A stretch of 64,000 bases of DNA, from NCBI GenBank assembly GCA_021397845.1, contig CM038039.1, positions 7,495,731-7,559,730 on the forward strand, written 5' to 3'. The position numbers and the translations under genes were made by a program. Origin of the DNA: Areca catechu. Lineage: Eukaryota; Streptophyta; Magnoliopsida; Arecales; Arecaceae. This document shows positions 49,035-59,757 of this stretch, piece by piece. The notes under the pieces were generated by a model that was given only the letters and a program-made list of their open reading frames with translations, searched no databases and was not told the origin of the DNA. Each line of letters begins with the position of its first letter. Position 1 is the stretch's first letter.

Positions 49035-49302
49035 AAATTATTAAATTAAATATTGAAAATTGAATTAATTATTAAATTACTTTTTAGGGAAGAAATCGAA
49101 TCAAATATGGTAATAATAAATGACTCGATTTGATTTTCTATTCATCGAATCATTTGCATATCCTTAATTTCTCGGCATTATTAAATGCTTGATGGACTCC
49201 GGTGCTATAGTAGGGCTAGGTTGACGTACCCGTCCAGTTGACGGAGAGGGCACGCGAAAACTTGCGATCCGAATCGAACATGGTATAGCGGGCTGGGAAC
49301 CT
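48583..49302 (+). repeat. tandem duplication of a SINE-related block (374 and 346 bp)
   Basis: Copy 1 (48583-48956) and copy 2 (48957-49302) both run from GTTATAAATTATATGTATAC through a TA microsatellite, TTTTTAGGGAAGAAATCGAA and the SINE-like body to GGGCTGGGAACCTG. They differ by a few substitutions and by TA-repeat length. The junctions share GTTAT, which also follows copy 2, so a slippage event on 5 bp of microhomology is likely. Confidence 0.92.
48607..48687. repeat. TA microsatellite (copy in repeat 1)
   Basis: A long TA run, interrupted once near 48660; the equivalent run in repeat 2 lies at 48979-49031. The reading frames through it encode only Tyr-Ile runs. Confidence 0.95.
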
Positions 49303-49363
49303 GTTATGAAAAGCTACCGGATAAAAATCCACCAACATCCCCTCTTATCTTTTTGTTCTATCC

Positions 49364-49395
<32 letters not shown>
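48840..49395 (+). mobile_element. 5'-truncated SINE of the 9.9-kb family, body duplicated, with poly(A) tail
   Basis: The body GACTCCGGTGCTGTAGTAGG, then CACGCGAAAA, then CCGAATCGAACATGG matches the SINE at 9932-10272 over about 170 bp. The first body copy (48848-48956) lies in repeat 1. The second (49193-49302) continues into the 3' part (AAAAGCTACCGG) and ends in a pure run of 31 A (49365-49395). No A or B box was found upstream, so the tRNA head is missing or unrecognisable. Confidence 0.7.
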
Positions 49396-49396
<1 letters not shown>

Positions 49397-49509
49397 CCTT
49401 GATGGACGACCCCGTTTACAGATTTGTGAGTTGTGCATGCGTCGCACGCGCTAGGCCTGCCATGCAAGTTGACGGGAGTTCATAGTTTATTTTTTCATAA
49501 AAAAAAAAA

Positions 49510-50652
49510 TCTTTAACTGAGTGAGGGCGGCGTTGGGACGCCCACGTGCGCCATGTCGGCCGAGTTTGGTCCGGCGTCCTTCAATTTTCTTGGCTTCTGT
49601 TTGTTTCCCTTTCGGGCGCATCGCCTTCCCCTCCCTTTCCGTCCAAGGCCTCCTTTCCCTCTTCCTCTCTCCCTCACCTGCTCACGGTCACTGATCAGAC
49701 CCCCCATCTCTTTCTGATCCCTCCTTCCTCGCGCACTCTAGTAATAGGAGAAGGAAGGAGTCCTCCCTTCCGATCGAAGGATTCTGTGATTCTTGCTCCC
49801 CTAGTGGGCTCTGAAACCCTAAAGGGTTTCCTGGTGCTTGCCGCGCTTGCCTCGCAGGTAAAGGGACTCGTCTCGCTATTGTTTTCTTGTTGATGATTTC
49901 TGATTCACTTCGGAGTTCGTTACCTTTGATTTGACGCTGAAATGGATCTTGAACCGTGGACGGCGCAAAAATCTTTTGATTTGGGTTGTGAATTCTCGAA
50001 ACCGGGGGTGGCTTAGTCCTCGATCCTGTTCTCTTGACGATTTCTGATTCTTTTTTTTGAAGTTTGTTTCCTTTCCTGCATGCGATTTGGTGGCTCTATT
50101 CTGTTCCCCGACTTAAAACCTAATTTAGTCTCGGATAACCCGGGGTTTTTGTCGCGGATCTTGTTCGTTTGGTACTGCTTGCACGATAAGGGACTTTTGT
50201 TGCTACCGTTTTGTTGTATGTTGGAATTTTTTTTTTGATGTATGGTGACTTCTTGTGTGCGAACGACTTAAAAATCTTAATTTAGCTCCTGAGAAACCCA
50301 ATTTCGTTCTGAAATTTGCTCCTGTCATTAAGATATTACTTTTTTTGGACTAAATAGTGACTGAATTTTAATATTATGTTAGATACAACTCAGGAGTTTT
50401 GTTTAATCTCTTCCTCCATTTTGTTTCTTACTACTCATTTGATTCAGTTGGCTTTACATAATTTGGTGAATAAGAACAATCTTTGCTTTTTAAATTTTCT
50501 TTGGTGCAAAATATTTAGAATTTAGTTTCCTTTGAATTCTCAGGATTCAAATCTGTTAGGAAGTTCAAGACATGTCTGTTTTGGAGGGAAGTAATTAATT
50601 TTTTGTCCTGTTCCTTTTCTTCTGGATATTGTGTTATGTTTTGATGTGCTAG
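49510..50652 (+). promoter_or_regulatory. UBC gene 5' region: G-box, CT-rich leader and 5' UTR intron
   Basis: A CACGTG-like core (CCCACGTGCGCC, 49539-49550) stands upstream of a strongly CT-rich leader (49600-49740). Exon 1 appears to end at GCCTCGCAG (about 49857), directly before GTAAAGGG, and the next acceptor is at 50651-50652, giving a leader intron of about 0.8 kb. Such leader introns are common in plant ubiquitin-pathway genes and often raise expression. The start of transcription cannot be fixed. The poly(A)-tailed SINE ends only about 110 bp upstream of this region. Confidence 0.6.
49814..49822 (+). promoter_or_regulatory. telo-box in the UBC 5' leader
   Basis: AAACCCTAA at 49814-49822 is part of the palindrome AAACCCTAAAGGGTTT. 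Telo-boxes near the transcription start are known in plant genes of the translation and cell-cycle machinery. A role here is inferred from position only. Confidence 0.5.
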
Positions 50653-50661
50653 TCCGTGAGA

Positions 50662-53600
50662 ATGTCGACTCCTGCAAGGAAGAGGCTGATGAGGGACTTC
50701 AAGCGGCTGCAGCAGGACCCCCCTGCTGGTATAAGTGGTGCTCCCCAGGATAATAACATCATGCTTTGGAATGCAGTTATTTTTGGGTATGCTTGGAAGG
50801 AACAATTTGATCTATTTTTATTTGTTAGAATCGTTTGTATTTTCACATTTGGCTTGAACGTTTTGTCCGTGTGTGTGTTTTGAATTGCAGTCCTGATGAC
50901 ACACCTTGGGATGGAGGTAAGGCAACTCCGCTAAAATCTTTTTTTATTGATTCCAATATATTCTTTTCTAAATTTACCCACCCGTGAAGGCATGTTTAAT
51001 CATATTTCATTCATGCCCTTCTTTTCTTTGCGTATTAAAGTTCAGGAGAAACTGGCTTTGCATGCAAAGAATAAAGGCATTGTTTGCAATTTGCTCATCA
51101 CTGGTTCTTCTTTTAGTCCCTTCAACCTCTGTTGTTGCATTTTATTGTGATTTAGGCACGTTGGAATAGCTACATATATGTACATCTTATTCTCTATGCA
51201 TGTCAACCCAAGCAGTCAAGTAACAGATTAATAGATTTTATTTTGCTTATCATTAGATGGCATGTTCTTGCTAACTGAATTAGTTTTGCTTGGAAATCCA
51301 TATGCCTCTGCATAACAGTGAGGTCATCTGATGGGCCCTTGTTTCCTGGCCTTAAGTTGGACATCTTGCTATACAAAGTACTTTGTAAATGGGTGGTACA
51401 TGCTACAGAATGATTTGATTATAGAAGCCCAAAAACTAATGCATAAGTAGCCTGTATCTGAGAGTTATTAGTATTTTTTGTATCACTTTCTTTGATTTTG
51501 GTTCCTTTTGATTTGAACTTCTTTAAATGTTTTCTTTACTTGTTATAGTTGCAGCAAGATGCAGAAAATAAGAATGGGTTTTGTTTAGTGATGCACTTGT
51601 TCGAGTATTTATTTTGCTGATTTTTTATAGTTTTAGGTTTTGCTTAAATTTGACAGCTATTCTTGTATTTGTTACTTAAATATGTTTTCCTTACATATAA
51701 AATCTTTGAGTTTTCTAGGAACGTTCAAACTTACTCTTCAGTTTTCAGAGGACTATCCAAACAAACCTCCAACCATCCGCTTTGTTTCAAGAATGTTTCA
51801 TCCAAATAGTAAGTCTTACACACCAATTAATATTATCTATGTAGTTGAAGTTGTTTTAAGCTAGCATTTCAGTTGAAGTTGTTTTAAGTGAGCAGATCAT
51901 TTTATCTATCATCAGAATATCATTGTTGGGAATGCTAAACCATCATCTACCTTGATCTAGGAAGCTGCATATCCAAAAGTGATGTTGGTTTTGTTAGCAA
52001 TCTAGATTAAGTGGTATGCTTCTACTTCGGTTTATCAAACATGTAATGACATGTAATAATGGGATATTACGGTAACTGGTATGCCTCTACTTCGGTTTAT
52101 TGTATCATGGTATTGTTGGGCTTTCCATTTGCTCATGTTAACAGGGAGAAGCTTACATGGTTATGTTTGGGGTTGGACTGGGTTGTCAATTGATCTTGAA
52201 AAGTTTTAGGTGGTTAGATTTTTTTTCCCCCTCCATCTCTCTCTTTGTCACTCTTGTTCATGATTTTCTTTTTCCTTTTTTTTTTTTTTTTGGGGAGGGG
52301 GGGGGGGGGGGGGGGGTGTGAAGGTGAGTTGAAGGGGTGGCCTTGTGGAACGACACTAGTTTCAAGGTATGCTCATACTTTTGTAATTGTAGCTTCCTGG
52401 TTTTATTTAATTACTTAGAGAGAGATGTGATGTTTTTTGCTATCTAGATTAGAGAAATGAAGTGTTCCGATGCCCTTACTTAAGGTGAATTTAGAGATGT
52501 GCCCTTTCTTAATGTGAATGCAGAAATGATTAAATAGAATGTTATACACCTTTTCTGGGATTTTGTAATGCATGATTGTTGGAAATTATGATCTAAAAGT
52601 TAGGAGTTGGAAGGGTAAATAGGTTGTTGCTAAGTCTTAAACATGGCTTGCCATATCACTTTGAACTGCCCTAATTGTGGCGTACTAAGCTGAGCCCTCT
52701 ACCGACCCCCTCCAGTTTTTTTTAGTGTTTTTTTATTATTATTATTATTTTTTATTTTAAATATCAATCAACCCCCTCCCCTGTCCTTCCCAGGTGTCAC
52801 TAGTAAGCATCCTCTCTCTCTCTTTCTCTCTCTGTCACATGCATGCTAGGGTTGAGTTTCCCTCAACCCTCCCCCTTCCTCCCTCCATCTTCCTCCCTCC
52901 TTGTCTCCCTTTCTCTATTTTTAGCACACTCCAGAACAGCATGGTACAAATCTCTATTATATCAAACCAATTGCTAGTGGTATGACCTTCAGTATTGGTT
53001 TGGCGAACTTTGATCATAAATGTAGGTCAAGCTCAAATTTGATTCTCAAATTGACAATAGAGTATTCTGTTAATAGTGTTAGCCATTTTCATGCAGCTCT
53101 GACCTAATGTTGTTCTGTATATATTTAGTTTACACAGATGGAAGCATTTGCTTGGATATCTTGCAGAACCAATGGAGCCCAATTTATGATGTTGCTGCAA
53201 TACTTACATCAATCCAGGTTCGCTAGAAGCCTCCATTATTCTACCTTCTTTCATACTAAAAATTTTATTCTTTTTTGAAATTATACGTTTGACGGACCAA
53301 GAATTTCTGTTTCATTGTATGCATCTTCCAGGATAAGTTAAATGACATGAATCTATCTTTACATATGTGCTTGTTTTGGGAAAGATGTGAAATATAAAAA
53401 ATGGAAGCCTTAATGGTTTATCATCCATTCCTCTATATGTGGTTGTTTTTCTGGGTCATCCTTGCTTATTAAGCATTTGGTTAAAATTTAACTTTAGGAG
53501 CTAGTTTATTGGTATTGAGTCCATGATGTAATGTAGATAACTGATTATGCGATCATATTTTGTTTGGCTTCGCCCATTAGTGGAGAACTGGCCTTTATAA

Positions 53601-56334
53601 AGCAGTGTTATGGTAAGAATGTTTTTGAGTTATCAAAGAGTTGTAGGCAAAGTTATTTTTGAAACTCTTTTGGAAGCATAATTGTGTTTCTGCTAGAATA
53701 GAGTACTTGCACTATTGTTTCTGTTGAGCTTCTTTTGAATGTGGTCGGGTATGCTAAAATTTACCTCAATATGTCCAACATTCTAGTAGGATTGTCTTAA
53801 CCCCTTGAAATAAATATAGCTTCTTCCCTGTTGGGAAGCCTTTTTGTTTCTATATCATATTGCTCCCATATTAAGAAAAGAGGAAAAAAAATTCACTGTG
53901 AAATATTTTTTTTATATAAAAAAACTAGGTCTCCATAGTAGGACATCTGGTCAAGCAGTAGGCCTGATTATCTTTAGAATATCATTAAGTTCCATCCATT
54001 TTGAGTTTTCATTCAGAGTTAAAGGACCTCTCAAGTCAGTTTTCCGATTCATTTTTCGTTCTGTTCCATAGCTCTGATGCTACTTGTTCTTTTTGCAGAC
54101 AGCTTGGTAGAGATTTGGGAATAATGTGCATTGAGAGTTATTATTGAGCCAAGTATCCTCCCAAAATTGAATCGTCTTCCCTTGCCCTAGAATAGAAATT
54201 TAACCACCAAAATGGCTGCATTACTTTTTGCAGATGTCCTTCCAAATAGGAGGAGAGTCCTTGTAGCCTTCCTTCTTCTCATTCCAAATCTTCTTTTGTT
54301 GTTGTATGCCTTGGGTATATTCCTCTATGACATGCTTCTTTTGCAGTTGAGATTTCCAAACCATTTTGCAATGAGAGCATTGTTGAATTCCTCCATGTTT
54401 TTAATACCCAAGCCAGCCTTCCTCGTATTTGGATTTACAAATGTTATCCCACTTTATCAAACATGAAAAGCCAGAAATAGAGGAAGTTCCTTTCCATAAA
54501 AATCCCGCCTAATCTTGTTGATGCCCACTTGATTACCCAAGATGGAAGTTTGAACATAGATATATAGCATATTGGCAGATATGCGAGCACAGAGTTAATA
54601 AGGTGAGTCTACCTGCATTGGACAGTGAGCTTCCTTTCCAGCTTGCAAGTTTCTTGTCAAATATTCCTATTATCTGCACCCATTGTTACTTTGATGACCT
54701 CTTAACCCCCAAGCTGGGTGTACCTAGATATTTGATAGGCACTCTCCAGCATGCAACAAGCATAATTGAAAATTGATCTGCTGCAGCCTCATTATCTCCA
54801 AGATATATTAAAGGGGCTTTTCTGGAAGTCGATACTCAAACCAGAGAGGATCTTGTGGTTATAAAGGATGCATTTCAGAGTCAATACCTGCTCCTTCCTT
54901 GCCTTGCAGAATAATAATGTATCATATGCGCATAATGTGAACTATTGATGTCTTCACTAGGTCCCCGTGGATCTATGCAACAAAGTAGACCATGCTGCCT
55001 GGCTTTGTTTAAAAGTGAGGTTAGTACATCCAGAGCTAAGATGAAGAGGAATGCGTGTGTGTGTTTGTGTTGGGTGGGGGGGGGAATGCAACTTTAGTGG
55101 GTGTTTAATGGCTTTGATCCAAGCTATCCAGATAGAGGGGAATCCTTGCTTCCTAGTACCCTTGGAATGAAATCTGGAGTGATTTTATCAAAAGCTTTTC
55201 CAAAATTCAGCTTGCATGGCAATCCTTACGTTTATTTTTCTTCTTGCAGAAATGGAGTATTTCATGAGCAAAAAGGTAGTTATCAGAAATAGGTCTGCCT
55301 TTGCTTCAATTCGATCAATCATAAAAGCTGTCAGACAAACTGCAGAGTCTGGAGATTATTCTTATCCATGTTTTCTGAGCAGATTCCAGTTAAATTGAAA
55401 AAGCCTTCCCTTATCGGATGACTTCTGCAGTCGTGCTTTGTTGTGGATGAAATTTGTATAGATAGATCATATGTGCTTAAGATGAACTGGACTGAATGAC
55501 TTGTTCTGCTTTAACAAGAGTAGGGGAGTCCTTGATGGGAACAAAGGGTTTTATTGGGCCAAGTTTTCTTGCTGGGTGACTAGGTCTTTAGCTGCTTTTG
55601 TTCCAACCTATTATTAAGCATACAAGCTAACTGATCGTTAACCCCAACGTGATCAAGCTGTAAAGCCCAACAAATGCAAACTTCTGTAGCTTGTGATCTA
55701 GTTTGGTTATTTGGCTTGCAACTTTGTGTTTAGATATCATTTTAGTTTTTGATTCCAAAATTTGCCTTTGTCCCTTCTATCTTGATTCTTTCAAGTCCAC
55801 TGGAATCTTGGAACTGTTCTTCAATCACGGTCAGTTTAGTCATCACAGTTTATCGGCACAACCTTAAAATAGGCCCGCTAATTGTTATTTCAAGGTTTCA
55901 TGGTTGGTCCCTTTCTTGCCTGAAGATGGCTAGGAATTTGGTACCAATGCTTCATACTGATTTTTTATAGCATTAGATATTCTCAAGCTTTGATGGATCA
56001 TATCTTGATCATTGAGAAAGAGTCACATGGATAGGATTATTGTTTTTGATCAAGGTATATCAACCATTGACATTGCCTATTTGTTGCCATGTTTGTGCTA
56101 AGCTTTGAATCCTCACAAGGTGGATTGTCCAATTTGACTATTAGTTTTGTAGTTTTTGGCCATTTAGACTGATTAGAATGCATCTTTACACTCTTGTATT
56201 GGCAGTCGTTACTCTGTGATCCAAACCCGAACTCACCTGCAAATTCGGAAGCTGCACGGATGTTCAGTGAGAACAAGCGTGAATACAACCGGAGAGTGCG
56301 TGAGATTGTGGAGCAGAGCTGGACGGCTGACTGA
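50662..56334 (+). CDS. UBC2: ubiquitin-conjugating enzyme E2, RAD6/UBC2 type (152 aa, five coding exons)
   Basis: RAD6-type E2 enzymes take ubiquitin from E1 and, with RING partners, monoubiquitinate histone H2B and PCNA (chromatin and DNA-damage tolerance). Exons 50662-50786, 50891-50916, 51719-51808, 53129-53217 and 56206-56334 (TGA) have AG/GT borders and join in frame to 459 nt, exactly the 152 aa of plant UBC1/UBC2. MSTPARKRLMRDFKRLQQDP opens the protein. HPN is at 78-80, with the catalytic Cys at 88 in GSICLDILQNQW. The C-terminus REIVEQSWTAD is typical. The ATG follows an AG acceptor at 50651-50652, ending an intron inside the 5' UTR, and is chosen because it gives the conserved N-terminus. 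No damage is visible. UBC1, UBC2 and UBC3 paralogues are nearly identical, so the symbol is approximate. Confidence 0.97.
52270..52316 (+). repeat. T-run followed by long G-run in UBC intron 3
   Basis: About 18 T are followed by GGGGA and then a G-run of about 20 (52296-52316), all in the sense strand of the third coding intron. The run could form G-quadruplexes and is also a place where assemblies often err. Confidence 0.85.
54080..55980 (-). mobile_element. LINE fragment (reverse transcriptase part), antisense in the last UBC intron
   Basis: Read on the minus strand, the segments follow LINE order. Near 55210-55340 come an RT piece (SDNYLFAHEILHF-like) and FGKAFDKITPDF. Near 54900-54950 the box AYDTLLFCKARKEQVLTLKC stands where YADDTLLFC is expected. 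Near 54770 comes IKYLG. Near 54600-54660 come KLASWKGSSLSNAGRLTLL, and near 54320-54440 KAGLGIKNMEEFNNALIAKW and FGNLN. Frameshifts and stops are dense and no ends are clear. It is a different, older LINE lineage from the 42.3-48.5 kb element by its motifs. It explains most of the 3-kb intron length and the short spurious frames there. Confidence 0.75.
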
Positions 56335-57180
56335 AACACTCTCCTCAACAAAAATGGTGCCTATTTATTAGACTTGGCTTCTCTGTTTGAGTGGTGGACT
56401 CTGAATACTTTATTCCAACAAGATATTTCCTATTGCAATGTGTATGCTGGGCTTTTCAAAATTTTCTGAATCCAAATATCTTTGCTGAAATCATTTTGAC
56501 CTCTTGCTTTGAAAGACGTATGATGTAGATGCCTTCAGGCCCTTCAAGAAGCAATTAGCTATGGTGAGTTTTTGTCTGGTTGGGATGCTCTGGGGAGCCT
56601 TCCCGAGGTCTTGTATCATCCAGATGAGATGGGTAGGTATTGCACCCATTTTATCTCCATGTATGCTTTCATGAAAATAAAAGATAGTGCAGCTATTATG
56701 CATTTGCTATAAAACCGTGTATTAGAAGGCACGGTTGAGCTTTCTAGGTTTGTTGATTTTACTTCCGAACAGCATTTATTTCCAAAGATGAACTTGTGGG
56801 GATAAATTTTACAACAGCATCAGTCCCAACATCAAAATCTATCCATTCAATTTTTCTTTGCTTCTGTTCAATCATAATTTCTTTCCTTCAGCAAGTTATG
56901 GTTAAACAAACTCTTATCCGGCTGTTTTTCTATTTTTCATGTTCCCCTCTCTTCAACCTGCTTGAATCTCTGTTAGATTGTACTGTCTCAAGTTGCAATC
57001 TCTCTTTTTTCTGTGCACGATTTGCAATCTTGGAGCTATTGTCAAAAAAAAGGTTTGCAATATTGGAGCAAGGTGCATGGGAGTTATTTGCATAACTTGC
57101 CAACCAGGAAAAATTGATGATGGATATTTTTGGCAGACAAAATGATTTGTCATGGTTGTGAATGTATGTTTGGGAAAATA
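56335..57180 (+). other. UBC 3' UTR and downstream flank
   Basis: Sequence after the stop codon; the 3' UTR probably covers the first 150-400 bases. No further coding region was recognised, and the frames of 66-99 codons here look random. Confidence 0.4.
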
Positions 57181-59752
57181 AGAGATGTATCGAGGGGGAT
57201 GTAAAAAAAAATCCTAGGCGTCTGCATGAAGATGATTAGCCTGTAGCTGTAGGATTTTGATCCCCTGGTGATGCAGTTCCATTACCGAGCTTCTTTGAGA
57301 TGTTTTACGCAGATCGTTGTTATTTTACAACGATAATACTTACCATTAGGCTGTGTCTGCCGGGGCCAAGGTGATCATCAAGTCAGGACCCATGTCGATT
57401 TTCATCATTTGTAGAGGCTAGAAATCGAGTCCTGGTTTTCACATGATTCTCTTGTCTGGTCAGGCAGATGAGAGAGAAGAAGGATATGGAAAGAAGATAA
57501 GGAAGAAAATTGGACACGAATTCGCTGGGTGCAAAATTTGCACCGACATACACGCATGGATGAGATTTACTTAGACAAATTTGAATCCAACGGTAACCAT
57601 TAAACTTTCTTTTGAAAAGCTTTAATAATTCTTGTTAAAACCAATTTAAAGCTTTAATTTCTCTCTTATCTTGTTATTAGGATGTTATGATATGCAACAG
57701 GATGTTGTAGTTACAAATAGGATATTAGGATATCATAATATAAATATAAGATGATATGCCTAGATTTTCTGGTACTTTTATCATATCATTAAACGTCGCA
57801 ATTGAAATCATCAAATTAATATTTAATGTCCATCCCTTTAAGAAATATTTATTTAGAATGTGAAATACTTTGTTTTGATGAAGTACCAATGAAACATGCT
57901 TATATAATTATTCATTTAATTGAAATGATTGGCATTGGCATTTAACTTTCTTCAAGTGGTTATTGCTTGAAATAATATAATTTTTGGCAATCTCTTTTTC
58001 AATTCTATTAGCTTTAGTTCTTTTAAATGGCTTTACAGGATATGCAATGTTGTTATCAATTTTTTAAATTAATTTAACATTTGATACAACTATTTTAAAG
58101 ACTTAGTTTTTAAATTTTTTGAATATGTGCTTGGTATACATAGATACTAATCTTTCAAAGTAATGATATCTTGAAAAAAGTATTCATTTGTAACGATTTA
58201 TTATCTTACTCTTTTTTTATATCATATTATTTTTCTAAGCTATCTTCATATTTATTTATGAATTTTTTGAGAATAAATTTTGAATTTACAAACTTATCAA
58301 AGAAGTTAACGCTCTTACTATTTTAGAGGATGACATGCGTGTAAAGGATGTAAGAAATGAAGAAAACAATTTATAAAGTTTTACAGGATATCTCAATATG
58401 AAACAGGAATCCATAATACTACTGTAAGTAGCCAGTGGCAAGATATCATAAAAATAGATAATAATAAATATATAATAATAAATGGTTTTTGAAAATATCA
58501 ATGTAATTTGAAAGGCATGAACAATTGATACATGATATATCAATTCAGGTTTTAGGAATCCAAAATATCAACTCAGGATTGAATAATATCATACTAATAG
58601 TAATAATAGTCTGTAGGATACCATAATAATATTTTAAGATGTCATAAACACTGGGAGGATGTCATAAAAATAGATAATAACTTCTTTTTATTGTGCATGC
58701 AATGTTATGGTACCTGCATGAGCAAATTCTTGTTATTGTGCATGCAATGTTATGGTACATGCATGAGCAAATGGAACAGGATGCCATAAAAAATTTAGGA
58801 AAGAAATAATTTCATGCTTATACTCACAAATGAAATGGGATGCCACGGACGACTTAGAAAAGAAATTATTTTAGATAATAATAAAGTCTTTAAAAATATC
58901 AATGCAATTTGGAAAACATGAATAATTGAAATATGATGGCATATCAACTTAGATATAATCCAACATATCACCAAAGGGTTGCATTAATGTTATATCGATG
59001 GTAATAATAGTTTATAGGAAACCATATATACTAATGCATTAGGATGTCTTATGCCATCGCAGGATATCATAAAGACAGATAATAATTTTTTATTACTGTG
59101 GATGCAATGTTATGGAAAGACAAACCTAATGGATACAATATGCTATCTTGAAGCAATTGAAGCAATGTAAGATGCTAGCAATAACCTCATATGCATGATG
59201 CTCACCGTAGGAGAAACCTTCGGACACCTTGATACTAGTAGAAGCAAAATGAAAGGAGGAAGAAGAGAGAGAGAGAAAGAAATAGCTTTTGTAATAACTA
59301 AACATAAGTAAAATAAAATAAAAGATGGCATCTGGGATAAAAAGGATATTTTTGTCAAGAAATAAGAGAGTTTTTGGAGAGGTTTTGAGCTACTCTTTAG
59401 AAGGGAAAAGGTCTTAGAAGAGAAGAAAGGCTGCCAGAAAGAATCAAGTAAGAAAAAGAGTACTTCCTTGATCCAGTTCATGTGTAGATCATCTTTGGAG
59501 GGCATACACTTGTGTACCTAATAGAATAAAGGATATTAGAGTTACAGGTATTCTTTTATTTTCTAATATTGTCATGCAAAATTGATATAATCAAGGAAGT
59601 CCTGGGTCTATGATTTCGGTTAACTAAGATTTTAAGGATTAAAATTTTGAAATCTAGTCTTTCGCTATACAACCGTAACTTAACAAAATTGATATAAAGG
59701 AGGAGCATTCCTGCAAAATTTGAATCACTACATGGCCTAATCTGTTGAAATG
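57181..59752. other. AT-rich intergenic DNA with a recurring AGGATRTCATAA box
   Basis: No gene was found. The block GGATRTCATAAARA.AGATAATAA recurs at about 58438-58465, 58653-58683 and 59052-59080. In two cases it is followed by TTATTGTGCATGCAATGTTATGG or its variant. A 45-bp direct repeat (TGTGCATGCAATGTTATGGTAC and the following CATGAGCAAA) lies at 58690-58730 and 58735-58772. The frames of 70-120 codons on the minus strand (58286-59768) show no recognisable product. Confidence 0.5.
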
Positions 59753-59757
59753 TGCTT

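Noticed and set aside
54212..54466. 84-codon plus-strand frame with hydrophobic residues (apparent membrane protein)
   Set aside because: It is the antisense shadow of the LINE fragment in the UBC intron; the minus strand reads the conserved GLGIKNMEEFNNALIAKW block.
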